In this document: one piece after another, positions 1 to 8,414 of the stretch
Position numbering within the stretch: position 1 is the first letter of the stretch
Layout: every line of letters begins with the position of its first letter
Source of the DNA: Burkholderia mayonis
Lineage (GTDB): Bacteria; Pseudomonadota; Gammaproteobacteria; Burkholderiales; Burkholderiaceae
Reading direction: 5' to 3'
DNA length: 64,000 nucleotides
Assembly: GCF_001523745.2 (NCBI RefSeq)
Contig: NZ_CP013386.1
Coordinates: forward strand, 620,001 to 684,000
The notes under the pieces: model-generated
What the model was told of the DNA's origin: nothing
The model's input: only the letters and a program-made list of their open reading frames with translations
Database searches by the model: none
Position numbers and translations under genes: made by a program

Positions 1-1
1 A

Positions 2-20
2 CGCCGGTTCGGGACCGGCG
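2..20. other. Short hairpin downstream of aroQ
   Basis: Seven-base arms CGCCGGT and ACCGGCG flank a five-base loop just past the aroQ stop codon. No T-run follows on the visible minus strand, so it is not a convincing terminator. It could be part of the leader of the next gene to the left, which is outside the window. Confidence 0.3.
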
Positions 21-40
21 CTGAATCGAGTTCTTGAAAA

Positions 41-493
41 TCAGCCGCGCGACGCGCTTTGCAGCTTGTCGAGCGCGTATTCGAGCGCGTACAGATAACC
101 TTTCCAACCGAGGCCGCAGATCACGCCTTCGGCCTGATCGGAGAAATAAGAGTGATGCCTGAACGGCTCGCGGCGGTGCACGTTCGACAGATGAATCTCG
201 ACGAACGGAATGCCGACGCCCGCGAGCGCATCCCGGATCGCAACGCTCGTATGCGTATGCGCAGCCGGATTGATCAGGATGAACTCGGTGCCGTCATTTC
301 TCGCAGCCTGGACGCGGTCGACGAGCGCGCCCTCGTGGTTGCTCTGGAACGACTCGAGTTCGACGCCCGCGTCCTGCGCCCGTGCGGCCAGCGCCTGATC
401 GATCTGCGCGAGGGTCACGCGGCCGTACACCTCCGGTTCCCGGGTGCCGAGAAGGTTCAGGTTAGGGCCGTGCAGTACCAGCAATCGTGTCAT
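41..493 (-). CDS. aroQ: Type II 3-dehydroquinate dehydratase
   Basis: Cytoplasmic enzyme that converts 3-dehydroquinate to 3-dehydroshikimate in the shikimate pathway. At 150 residues it has the usual size of the small dodecameric type II family. The N-terminal motif [17 protein letters not shown] carries the flexible-loop arginine (Arg18) and catalytic Tyr23, and the EIHLSN motif carries His101. The ATG start is followed directly by the conserved first strand (LLVLHGPN). The 194 bases upstream, before the TlpA gene on the same strand, leave room for its own promoter. aroE, another shikimate gene, lies about 5.8 kb away on the other strand. Confidence 0.97.
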   Translation of the reverse strand: MTRLLVLHGPNLNLLGTREPEVYGRVTLAQIDQALAARAQDAGVELESFQSNHEGALVDRVQAARNDGTEFILINPAAHTHTSVAIRDALAGVGIPFVEIHLSNVHRREPFRHHSYFSDQAEGVICGLGWKGYLYALEYALDKLQSASRG

Positions 494-687
494 GGTCGCT
501 TCTTTTTCTGCGGAATTGCGCGAACTTTATAGCCAATTAGAGAAATTTGTCTAGTTTTGCTGAAAGGACTATTGCCTTGGCGAACGCGAATTCGCGCGCC
601 GCTGAAGTCAGAATCGGTCAATTTCGTGTAAATTGACGCTAACCGATCCCAAATATCGACAACGCGCCGGCAGTCGGGCGGCCTGGA

Positions 688-1251
688 TCAGAGTGTGTCG
701 AGCGTGCGTTTCAGTTCGCCCGGGTGGATTTGCCCCAATTTTGTCTCGCGAACCTTGCCGGTTTCGTCGATGACGATGGTAAAAGGCAGTGCGCCGGCCG
801 TATTTCCGAAGTTGCGGGCCAGATCGGCCCCGGCGTAGCCGCTGACGACGATCGGATAGTCGACCGGCACTTTCTTCAGGAAATTCTTCACGTTCTGCTC
901 GGAATCGACGCCAATCCCGACAAAACGCACGCCCTTCTTCTCGTATTCGCGCGACAGCTTCACGAGCTCCGGCATCTCTTCGATGCATGGACCGCACCAG
1001 GACGCCCAGAAATTGACGACCACTTTCTGTCCCTTGAAGGCGGCGAGCCCTTGCGGCTTGCCGTCGACGTCCGGATACGAAGCGGCCCACAGCGCGTCGA
1101 CTGCGTTGCCCATATTGCTCGCGGTGGGCATGCTCGTCGGCGCGCTGCCGTCGGCCGAGCTGCCGCCGCGCACCCAGTGGCCGGCGGCGAGGCCGCCTGC
1201 GATCGCGATGGCTGCGATCACGATGCCTGCGAAAATCCCTTTGCTGTTCAT
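688..1251 (-). CDS. TlpA/ResA-like membrane-anchored thioredoxin
   Basis: Thiol-disulfide oxidoreductase expected to act on the periplasmic face of the inner membrane. Residues 5-25 form one hydrophobic segment (uncleaved anchor or signal), followed by a Gly/Ser/Ala-rich linker and a thioredoxin fold with the active site FWASWCGPC, in which Cys86 and Cys89 are the redox pair. The motif LPFTIVIDETG supplies the cis-proline loop typical of the fold. At 187 residues it matches TlpA/ResA proteins that reduce apocytochrome c or other periplasmic thiols. The start lies 4 bases after the stop of the preceding gene (1256-1900), so the two are probably co-transcribed. The partner protein cannot be told from sequence. 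Confidence 0.9.
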   Translation of the reverse strand: MNSKGIFAGIVIAAIAIAGGLAAGHWVRGGSSADGSAPTSMPTASNMGNAVDALWAASYPDVDGKPQGLAAFKGQKVVVNFWASWCGPCIEEMPELVKLSREYEKKGVRFVGIGVDSEQNVKNFLKKVPVDYPIVVSGYAGADLARNFGNTAGALPFTIVIDETGKVRETKLGQIHPGELKRTLDTL

Positions 1252-1255
1252 CGGT

Positions 1256-1900
1256 TCAAGATTGGGTTGGTGAGGAGGGCGACGCTTCGACGAGCGCGCG
1301 CAGCGCTTGCGCGTCGGCTCGCGACAGACGGCCGCGGGCGTCCGCCTTCACGGCGCCGCGCAGGTCGTCGCTTGTATACAGTGCGACGTGGATGCCGACG
1401 GGCTCCGCGCCGCGCGCTTCACGCCACAGGAAGCTGAGCGTCTCGACGTCGCCGCGTCCCGCGAAGTGGCGGGTCTCGGACACGTCGTACTGGATGTTCT
1501 GGTTCAGCAGATAGATCGCAACGTCCTTCTGGTTGTCGCAGAAGACCTGCAGATGGACGTCGGAATGCGCGTTCGCCGTGCCGTTCAGCACCGCGCCCGC
1601 GATGTACGGATTGAACGGCGCGAGCCGCTCCATCCACGCGAGCGCGACGAGACGCAGCCGGCGCAGTTCGGCGGGCTGCGTTTCGCCTTGGAACAGCGCG
1701 AGGTATTCGTGCAGTTCTTCTTCGATCTGATCGTTATCTGGCAGCCATTCGCCGGCAATTCGGCTGTCGCCGAGCACTTGGCGCGCGGCTTTGCGCTTCG
1801 CGCCGGCGTAGTCGAGCCCGTCTTCGGCGATCAGGCGCGCCGCGGCGAGCGCGATTTCGTCGCGTACGCGCCGCGGGTCGAGTAGGGTTTTGCGAGACAT
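1256..1900 (-). CDS. Conserved hypothetical protein, possible nucleotidyltransferase-like fold
   Basis: A 214-residue soluble protein without signal peptide or membrane segment. I do not recognise a characterised family. The N-terminal half is helical and charged (RRVRDEIALAAARLIAEDG, then DQIEEELHEYLALF). The middle holds GTANAHSDVHLQVF, which resembles the G-S/T...S-D-hydrophobic motif of minimal nucleotidyltransferases, followed by FCDNQKDVAIYLLNQNIQYD. The second catalytic acidic residue of that family is not obvious, so the resemblance is only suggestive. It is divergent from mpl and tightly spaced to the TlpA gene. Co-transcription with a redox protein says little about its job. Confidence 0.75.
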   Translation of the reverse strand: MSRKTLLDPRRVRDEIALAAARLIAEDGLDYAGAKRKAARQVLGDSRIAGEWLPDNDQIEEELHEYLALFQGETQPAELRRLRLVALAWMERLAPFNPYIAGAVLNGTANAHSDVHLQVFCDNQKDVAIYLLNQNIQYDVSETRHFAGRGDVETLSFLWREARGAEPVGIHVALYTSDDLRGAVKADARGRLSRADAQALRALVEASPSSPTQS

Positions 1901-1977
1901 GATCCGGCAATCATACTAGATCGGTGCCGAGCGACTCGGCGGTTGCGTCAACCGTCGTTCGCGTCGGGGCCGTCAGT

Positions 1978-1983
1978 TACAAT
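1978..1983 (+). promoter_or_regulatory. Probable -10 element for mpl
   Basis: TACAAT lies 111 bases before the mpl ATG in the divergent gap between the unknown gene and mpl. No good TTGACA-like -35 sits 16-18 bases upstream, so this is a weak call based on the hexamer and position. Confidence 0.35.
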
Positions 1984-2093
1984 AGCCCCCTTTGCGCGGC
2001 GGCGCGAGCGCCACGTCGCACGTGTTTCCCCGGCAACCGGCGCGATGCGCGGCCGGCCTCCGATTCGACTACGCCCACGCGGCGCGAAGCTTT

Positions 2094-3506
2094 ATGCATA
2101 TCCACATTCTCGGCATCTGCGGCACCTTCATGGGCGGTCTCGCCGTGCTCGCCCGCGCGGCGGGCCACACCGTGACCGGCTGTGACGCGGGCGTCTATCC
2201 GCCGATGAGCACGCAGCTCGAGGCGCAGGGCATTCGGCTGATCGAGGGCTACGGCGCCGAGCAGATCGATCTGAAGCCCGATCTGTTCGTGATCGGCAAC
2301 GTGGTGTCGCGCGGCAATCCGCTGATGGAGGCGATCCTCGATCGCGGGTTGCCGTACGTGTCCGGTCCGCAGTGGCTCGGCGAACACGTGCTGACGGGCA
2401 AGTGGGTGCTCGCTGTCGCCGGCACGCATGGCAAGACGACGACGAGCTCGATGCTCGCGTGGATCCTGGAAGACGCGGGCCTGAATCCCGGCTTCCTGAT
2501 CGGCGGTGTGCCGCTGAACTTCGGTGTGTCCGCGCGCCTCACCGATTCGAGCTTCTTCGTGATCGAAGCGGACGAATACGACACCGCGTTCTTCGACAAG
2601 CGCTCGAAATTCGTCCACTACCGGCCGCGCACCGCGATCCTGAACAATCTAGAGTTCGATCATGCCGACATTTTCCCGGATCTCGCCGCGATCGAAACGC
2701 AATTCCATCACCTCGTGCGTACGGTACCGAGTGTCGGCCGGCTCGTGACGAACGGCCGCGAGGACGCGCTCGAACGCGTGCTGTCGCGCGGCTGCTGGAG
2801 CGACGTCGAGCGTTTCGGCGTCGACGGCGGCTGGCAGGCGCTGCCCGCCGAGGACGGCGTGCCGGTCGACGAGCGCTTCGCCGTGTATTGGCGCAGCGAG
2901 CGCGTCGGCGTCGTCGACTGGCAGGTTCAGGGCGAGCACAACCGGATGAACGCGCTCGCCGCGATCGCGGCCGCGCGCCATGTCGGCGCGCCGCCTGCGC
3001 AGGCGGCCGCCGCGCTGGCGACGTTCCGCAACGTGAAGCGCCGGATGGAAGTGCGCGGCAGCGTCGACGGCGTGACCGTCTATGACGACTTTGCACATCA
3101 TCCGACTGCGATCGAAACGACGATTGCCGGTCTTCGAGCTCGCATCGGCAGCGAAAACACCCGAATCCTCGCCGTGCTGGAGCCGCGCTCGAACACGATG
3201 AAGCTCGGCGCGATGAAGGCGCAACTGTCGGCGAGCCTCGCCGACGCCGATCTCGTGTTCGGCTACGGCGCGCCGACGGGCCGAGACGCGCTCGGCTGGA
3301 GCCTTCCCGATGCCCTCGCACCGCTCGGCGACAAGGCGCACGCGTTCGACGACCTGCACGCGCTCGTGAAGGCGGTGACGGCGGCGGCGCAGCCGGGCGA
3401 TCACGTGCTCGTAATGAGCAACGGCGGCTTCGGCGGCGTGCACCAGAAGCTGCTCGACGCGCTGTCGGCTCGCGGCGACGCGGCGTCGGCCCGGAGCGGC
3501 GCGTGA
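2094..3506 (+). CDS. mpl: UDP-N-acetylmuramate:L-Ala-gamma-D-Glu-meso-DAP ligase
   Basis: Peptidoglycan recycling ligase that rejoins the tripeptide released by cell-wall turnover to UDP-MurNAc using ATP. It is a Mur-ligase-family protein of 470 residues, close to E. coli Mpl. The N-terminus MHIHILGICGTFMGGLAV is the nucleotide-sugar Rossmann domain and fixes the start at this ATG rather than at upstream in-frame codons. Residues 110-117, GTHGKTTT, form the ATP P-loop, followed by EADEYDTAFFDKRSKF and NNLEFDHADIF, which are typical of the central domain. VYDDFAHHPTAIE marks the C-terminal domain. The next gene overlaps its stop by four bases. Confidence 0.96.
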   Translation: MHIHILGICGTFMGGLAVLARAAGHTVTGCDAGVYPPMSTQLEAQGIRLIEGYGAEQIDLKPDLFVIGNVVSRGNPLMEAILDRGLPYVSGPQWLGEHVLTGKWVLAVAGTHGKTTTSSMLAWILEDAGLNPGFLIGGVPLNFGVSARLTDSSFFVIEADEYDTAFFDKRSKFVHYRPRTAILNNLEFDHADIFPDLAAIETQFHHLVRTVPSVGRLVTNGREDALERVLSRGCWSDVERFGVDGGWQALPAEDGVPVDERFAVYWRSERVGVVDWQVQGEHNRMNALAAIAAARHVGAPPAQAAAALATFRNVKRRMEVRGSVDGVTVYDDFAHHPTAIETTIAGLRARIGSENTRILAVLEPRSNTMKLGAMKAQLSASLADADLVFGYGAPTGRDALGWSLPDALAPLGDKAHAFDDLHALVKAVTAAAQPGDHVLVMSNGGFGGVHQKLLDALSARGDAASARSGA

Positions 3507-4072
3507 TCCTGTATCTGCACGGCTTTCGCTCGTCGCCGCAGTCGTTCAAGGCGCGCGCGCTTGCCGCCCGGCTCGCCGATCTCGGACGCGCGGACGAGTG
3601 GCGCTGCCCGACGTTGTCGGTGGCGCCGCTCGACGCGATCACGGCGGCCGAGGCGGAAGTCGCCGGCGTGCCCGCGCGCGACGTCACCGTGATCGGCAGC
3701 TCACTCGGCGGCTACTATGCGACCTGGCTTGCGGAAACGCACGGCTGGCGCGCGGTGCTGCTCAATCCGGCGACGCAGCCGCAGCGCGACCTGCGTCGCT
3801 ATCTCGGCGAGCAGCCGCTCTGGCACGGCGGCGGCACGATCGTCGTCGAGCCGCATCATCTGGACGAGCTGAACGTGTTGCGCGTCGCGGCGGTCACGCG
3901 GCCCGAGCGCTACTATTTGTTCGCGGCGACGGGCGACGAAGTGCTCGACTATCGCGAAATGCTCGCGCGCTATCCGGGCGCGCGAACCTGCGTCATCGAA
4001 GGCAGCGATCACGGGATCAGCGAATTTGCCGACTACATCGACGACGTTCTCGCATTTTGCGACGCCGGATAG
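3503..4072 (+). CDS. YqiA-like alpha/beta-hydrolase esterase
   Basis: Small cytoplasmic esterase of 189 residues, the usual length for the YqiA/UPF0227 group. The N-terminus ILYLHGFRSSP is the oxyanion strand-turn. GSSLGGYYA carries the nucleophile Ser67 in the GxSxG elbow. The acidic residue is likely in the stretch FAATGDEVLDYREM, and the histidine in EGSDHGISEF. The start is GTG and overlaps the mpl TGA by four bases, which indicates translational coupling. Natural substrate unknown; E. coli YqiA hydrolyses palmitoyl-CoA and short p-nitrophenyl esters. Confidence 0.88.
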   Translation: MILYLHGFRSSPQSFKARALAARLADLGRADEWRCPTLSVAPLDAITAAEAEVAGVPARDVTVIGSSLGGYYATWLAETHGWRAVLLNPATQPQRDLRRYLGEQPLWHGGGTIVVEPHHLDELNVLRVAAVTRPERYYLFAATGDEVLDYREMLARYPGARTCVIEGSDHGISEFADYIDDVLAFCDAG

Positions 4073-4187
4073 GCCGGTGCCGGATGCGAGGTCCGGCGCA
4101 TGGCGCCTTACACACCACACGCGGCGTCGCCTGCTTCCGAAGCGAAGCGCGGCGCGCGGAAGTCTGAACGAAAGACGAGAGTACTGA

Positions 4188-6266
4188 GTGAACGTTTTCT
4201 TCGAGGAATCGGGCAGTTTCAAGGCGGGCAGCGTGCTGTCGCGCCAGGGCGACGCGTTTCAGGTCGAATTGCCGGGCGGCCGGCGCGCGAAGGTGCGCGC
4301 GAAGGATGTGCTGATCGAATTCGAGAAACCCGCCGCGAGCGAGTTGATGCAGCAGGCGGACGAGGCCGCGCAGCAGATCGATCTGGATTTTCTGTGGGAA
4401 TGCGCGCCCGCCGAGGAATTCGCGTACGCGGCGCTCGCCGACGAGTATTTCGGCGCGAGCTATGGCCCGGTCGAGCGCGCGGCGCTCGTGCTGCGCCTGC
4501 ACGGCTCGCCCGTCTATTTCCGCCGCAAGGGGCGCGGCCAGTATCAGCGCGCGCCCGAAGAGCAACTGAAGATGGCGCTCGCCGCGCTGGAGCGCAAGCG
4601 TCAGCAGGCGCTCGTGCAGGCCGGCTACGAAGACGAGCTGAAGGCGGGCAAGCTGCCCGACGTGTTCGCCGGCAAGGCGCTCAACCTTCTGACGAAGCCG
4701 GACAAGAATTCGATCGAATACAAGGCGCTCGACGCGGCGGCGCTCGCACGCGGCGTGTCGCCCGCGCGGCTGATGCTCGACTGCGGCGGCATTCCGTCTG
4801 CGCGCGCGTTGCACGAAGCGCGCTTTCTCGCCGAGTACTTCCCGCACGGCACGGGCTTTCCGTCCATCACGGTCGGCAAGCTGCCCGACGACTTGCCGCG
4901 CGCGGACGTCGGTGCGTTTTCGATCGACGACATCACGACGACCGAGATCGACGATGCATTCTCGGTCGAGCATCTGACCGACGGGCGCGTGCGGATCGGC
5001 GTGCACATCGCGGCGCCCGCGCTCGGCGTCGCGCGCGGCGACGCGGTCGACGCGGTCGCGCGTGCGCGGCTGTCGACCGTCTACATGCCGGGCGACAAGA
5101 TCACGATGCTGCCGGACGACGTCGTCGACGTATTCACGCTGAAGGAGGGCGACTACCGCCCGGCGCTGTCGCTGTACATCATCGTGAAGCGCGACACGCA
5201 GGAGATCGTCGCGAACGAGACGCGCGCCGAATACGTCTATGTGAAGAGCAACCTGCGCCACAACACGCTCGACGAGCTCGTCACCGAGGATGCGCTCGCG
5301 GCCGGCACGGGCGACTATCCGCACAAGGACGACATCGCGGTGCTCTGGCCGCTCGCGCAGGCGCTCTTCGAGAAGCGCCAGGTCGCGCGCGCGGGCTACG
5401 GGCTCAGGCGCGAAGTGCAGCGCAATACCGATTACAACTTCTACGTCGAAGGCGAGCACGTGACGATCACGCCTCGCCGGCGCGGTTCGCCGCTCGATCT
5501 GATCGTGTCCGAACTCGCGATCCTCGCGAACTCGACGTGGGGCGCGTTCCTGCATGACCATAGCGTGCCGGGCATCTATCGCACGCAGCGCGCGTTCGGC
5601 ATGCCGAGCGGGCCGAAGCGCACGCGGATGCAGACGAGCGCCGCGCCGCACGAAGGGCTCGGCGTGCCGCAGTATGCGTGGAGCACGTCGCCGCTGCGCC
5701 GCTACGTCGACCTCGTCAATCAATGGCAACTGCTCGCGTGCGTGCAGCACGGCGTGACCGCGAAGCTCGCCGCGCCGTTCAAGCAGAAGGACGCGGATCT
5801 GTACGCGGTCGTGCAGGGCTTCGACGATACGTACGCCGCATACGCCGATCATCAGCGCCGGATGGAGTATTTCTGGTGCCTGCGCTGGATCAAGCAGGAA
5901 GGCCGCAAGCAGGTGAGCGCGACTGTCGTGAAGGGCGAGCTCGTGCGTCTCGACGAAGTGCCCCTGCTGCTGCACGTGCCCGCGCTCGGCGTGCACGCGC
6001 GCGGCACGCGCGTGCTGCTCGACGTGATGTCGGTCGACGAACTGACGATCGAGGCGTCGGTGCGGCTCTTGAGCGTGCTCGACGCGCCGACGGTGTCGGG
6101 CGGCGAGCCGGCCGAGGACGAAGAGGAGGCCGAAGCGGCCGACGACGTGCCGCTCGACGCCGCCGACGAGTCGGCCGAAAGCGAAGCGGAAGCGCTCGCC
6201 GAGGCGGGCGGCGCGGCGGGCGGCGAGGGCGACGCGTCCGCGAACGGCGAGGAGCAGCCGAAATGA
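4188..6266 (+). CDS. RNB-domain 3'-5' exoribonuclease (RNase II family)
   Basis: Probable processive exoribonuclease in mRNA or small-RNA decay. Of its 692 residues, roughly 235-520 form the RNB catalytic domain. FSIDDITTTEIDDAFSVE holds the clustered aspartates that bind the two metal ions, and YMPGDKITMLP and STSPLRRYVDLVNQWQL are further family signatures. The N-terminal region is a short OB-like RNA-binding part, and no clear S1 motif remains after the RNB domain. The last 60 residues are extremely acidic (AEDEEEAEAADD and onward). The start is GTG followed by NVFFEES. Its stop overlaps the aroE start by four bases. It may be RNase II-like or a diverged relative, so no symbol is given. 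Confidence 0.9.
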   Translation: MNVFFEESGSFKAGSVLSRQGDAFQVELPGGRRAKVRAKDVLIEFEKPAASELMQQADEAAQQIDLDFLWECAPAEEFAYAALADEYFGASYGPVERAALVLRLHGSPVYFRRKGRGQYQRAPEEQLKMALAALERKRQQALVQAGYEDELKAGKLPDVFAGKALNLLTKPDKNSIEYKALDAAALARGVSPARLMLDCGGIPSARALHEARFLAEYFPHGTGFPSITVGKLPDDLPRADVGAFSIDDITTTEIDDAFSVEHLTDGRVRIGVHIAAPALGVARGDAVDAVARARLSTVYMPGDKITMLPDDVVDVFTLKEGDYRPALSLYIIVKRDTQEIVANETRAEYVYVKSNLRHNTLDELVTEDALAAGTGDYPHKDDIAVLWPLAQALFEKRQVARAGYGLRREVQRNTDYNFYVEGEHVTITPRRRGSPLDLIVSELAILANSTWGAFLHDHSVPGIYRTQRAFGMPSGPKRTRMQTSAAPHEGLGVPQYAWSTSPLRRYVDLVNQWQLLACVQHGVTAKLAAPFKQKDADLYAVVQGFDDTYAAYADHQRRMEYFWCLRWIKQEGRKQVSATVVKGELVRLDEVPLLLHVPALGVHARGTRVLLDVMSVDELTIEASVRLLSVLDAPTVSGGEPAEDEEEAEAADDVPLDAADESAESEAEALAEAGGAAGGEGDASANGEEQPK

Positions 6267-7141
6267 GCACGACCGTCGAACCCGCTGCGGGCGCGCGCGA
6301 TCGCTACGCGGTGATCGGCAATCCGATCGCGCACAGCAAGTCGCCGTTCATTCACACGCGCTTTGCCGAGCAGACGGGCGAGACGATCGCGTACACGTAT
6401 TTGCTCGCGCCGCTCGACGGCTTCACGGCCGCGGTGCGTGAATTCGTCGCGCAGGGCGGCCGCGGCGTGAACGTCACGGTGCCGTTCAAGCTCGAAGCCT
6501 ATGCGCTCGCCGACACGCTGTCGCCGCGCGCGGCGGCGGCGGGCGCGGTGAACACGCTGCGCTTCGACGAGAACGGCATCTTCGGCGACAACACCGATGG
6601 CGTCGGTCTCGTGCGCGACATCGAAACGAATCTCGGCGTGAGCCTGGCGGGCGCGCGGATTCTGCTGCTCGGCGCGGGTGGTGCGGCGCGCGGCGTCGTG
6701 CTGCCGATCCTCGAGCGCGCACCCACGTCGCTCACGATCGTCAACCGGACGGCGAGCAAGGCGGAAGAGCTCGTCGGCCAGTTCACGCAAGCCGCGCACG
6801 ATGCGGGCTGCGTGCTCGCGGGCGGCGGTTCCGAGCGGATCGCGCGCGAGCCTTACGACGTGATCGTCAACGCGACGGCGGGCAGCCTCGACGCGGCGCT
6901 GCCCGAATGCGACGCCGTGGCGTTCGGCCCGGCGACGCTCGCGTACGACATGATGTACGGCGCGCGGCCGACCGTCTTCATGGAGCACGCGGCGGCGCTC
7001 GGCGCGCGCGCGGCGGACGGGCTCGGGATGCTCGTCGAGCAGGCGGCGGAATCGTTCTACGTATGGCGAGGCGTGCGGCCCGACAGCGCGCCTGTGCTCG
7101 CCGCGCTGCGCGCCGCGCTCGCGGCGTCGGCGGCGCACTGA
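6263..7141 (+). CDS. aroE: Shikimate dehydrogenase (NADP+)
   Basis: Reduces 3-dehydroshikimate to shikimate with NADPH. The protein has 292 residues. [12 protein letters not shown] binds shikimate, [12 protein letters not shown] carries catalytic Lys76, and GDNTDGVG carries Asp112. [14 protein letters not shown] is the dinucleotide loop, followed by NRTASKA, which is typical of NADP specificity. A C-terminal [18 protein letters not shown] motif closes the family pattern. ATG overlaps the RNB gene stop (ATGA), so the two are translationally coupled. mtgA starts 19 bases downstream. Confidence 0.97.
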   Translation: MSTTVEPAAGARDRYAVIGNPIAHSKSPFIHTRFAEQTGETIAYTYLLAPLDGFTAAVREFVAQGGRGVNVTVPFKLEAYALADTLSPRAAAAGAVNTLRFDENGIFGDNTDGVGLVRDIETNLGVSLAGARILLLGAGGAARGVVLPILERAPTSLTIVNRTASKAEELVGQFTQAAHDAGCVLAGGGSERIAREPYDVIVNATAGSLDAALPECDAVAFGPATLAYDMMYGARPTVFMEHAAALGARAADGLGMLVEQAAESFYVWRGVRPDSAPVLAALRAALAASAAH

Positions 7142-7160
7142 ACGCAAGAGGCGCTGCGGG

Positions 7161-7931
7161 ATGCGGAACAGTCCCGTTTCGCCCGGCCCGGGCTTCGCGC
7201 CCGCGCGCGGTGCGACCGGCGCGCGCAAGCGCGGTCTCGCGCACTGGTTCGCGTATGCGGGCGGCGTATTCGCCGGCGCGTGGCTCGCGACGCAGCTCTA
7301 TTACTTTGCGCAGATCGCGATGTGGACGGCGGTCGATCCGGGGTCGAGCGCGTTCATGCGCGCTGACGCGTGGCGCCTGTCGGCCGCGCGGCCCGCCGTG
7401 ACGATCCGGCATCAGTGGGCGCCGTACGAGCGGATCTCGCGGAACCTGAAGCGCGCGGTGATCGCATCCGAAGACGCCGATTTCGCGAACAATTCGGGCT
7501 ACGAAGTGGACGCGATTCTGCAGGCGTGGGAAAAGAACCGCGCGCACGGCCGGATCGTGTCGGGCGGCTCGACGATCACGCAGCAGCTCGCGCGCAATCT
7601 GTTCCTGTCCAGTGAGAAGAGTTACATCCGCAAGGGGCAGGAGCTCATCATTACGTGGATGCTCGAAACGCTGCTCGACAAGGAGCGCATCTTCGAGATC
7701 TACCTGAACTCGGTCGAATTCGGCCGCGGGGTGTACGGCGCGGAAGCCGCCGCGCAGTACTACTTCCGGATTCCCGCGAGCCGGCTTTCCGCGTGGCAAT
7801 CGGCGCGCCTCGCGGTGATGCTGCCGAATCCGAAGTATTTCGACGCGCATCGTGGCTCGTCTTACCTTGCGCAGCGCGCGGGCGTGATCGCGCGACGGAT
7901 GGGCGCGGCGGAATTGCCCGCGTCGCAGTGA
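7161..7931 (+). CDS. mtgA: Monofunctional biosynthetic peptidoglycan transglycosylase
   Basis: Polymerises lipid II into glycan strands at the outer face of the inner membrane. The protein has 256 residues, with an N-terminal cytoplasmic segment, one membrane anchor (about 30-50) and a family 51 glycosyltransferase domain without a transpeptidase domain. [11 protein letters not shown] carries catalytic Glu104, [16 protein letters not shown] is the second signature, and [13 protein letters not shown] and [15 protein letters not shown] are the third and fourth. Nineteen bases after aroE, it probably belongs to the RNB-aroE-mtgA transcription unit. Confidence 0.96.
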   Translation: MRNSPVSPGPGFAPARGATGARKRGLAHWFAYAGGVFAGAWLATQLYYFAQIAMWTAVDPGSSAFMRADAWRLSAARPAVTIRHQWAPYERISRNLKRAVIASEDADFANNSGYEVDAILQAWEKNRAHGRIVSGGSTITQQLARNLFLSSEKSYIRKGQELIITWMLETLLDKERIFEIYLNSVEFGRGVYGAEAAAQYYFRIPASRLSAWQSARLAVMLPNPKYFDAHRGSSYLAQRAGVIARRMGAAELPASQ

Positions 7932-8414
7932 GCGCGGATGGGCCGCAGCGCGATCGCTTGCCGACGCGCGCTTCTGTCGAACGACGGCGCTTCTTCATGC
8001 AGGAGATCAGCGCGCCCTTTGCGGTGCACCATCCCAATATCTGCGCTTCCACAAATCTTTCAAAACCGATACGTCGGGCATTCGGGTAATTACTCGATTT
8101 ATTTCGATTGCCAAATTAATTCCGCCGCGCAGTGCGAATGCAGCAATAAAAAATCCGCTCTACCGTCGATTCTGTCTCGATCGAATTGACAAAATGCCGC
8201 TCGAAAGCCTGATTCCGTATCGATTTTGTTCAAATGAAAAATCGAATTTGAAAGAATAAAGTAAACCTTGTTTCTTTCAAATGTTTCGCTATTTTTCAAA
8301 TCGAATCTTGTCGCGTATATTGGCCCACGCCTCGGTCTATCGGGCCGAACGAGCAAGGTGGGGGCGTCTATCCGGCCGCTCTGAAAAAAACAACATGAGA
8401 GAAGGAAAACGACT
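7932..8414. other. 483-base AT-rich intergenic leader
   Basis: No gene is visible here. From about 8085 the composition drops far below the chromosome average in G+C, with runs such as ATTTCGATTGCC and AAAAATCGAATTTG. It holds an 11-bp inverted repeat (listed separately) and repeated TTCAAATG-type words. AGAAGGAAAA at 8400-8409 is the ribosome binding region of the next gene. The segment probably carries the promoter and operators of the S10 peptidase; its base composition suggests a different origin or a long regulatory region. Confidence 0.6.
8246..8282. repeat. 11-bp inverted repeat upstream of the S10 peptidase
   Basis: Perfect arms ATTTGAAAGAA (8246-8256) and TTCTTTCAAAT (8272-8282) are separated by 15 bases. 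A related word, TTTTTCAAATCGAATC, follows at about 8294. There is no T-run, so an operator or RNA hairpin in the leader is more likely than a terminator. Confidence 0.55.

Noticed and set aside
4017..5996. 659-codon minus-strand frame across the RNB gene
   Set aside because: An Arg/Ala-rich shadow of high-GC coding on the plus strand, where RNB motifs are clear.
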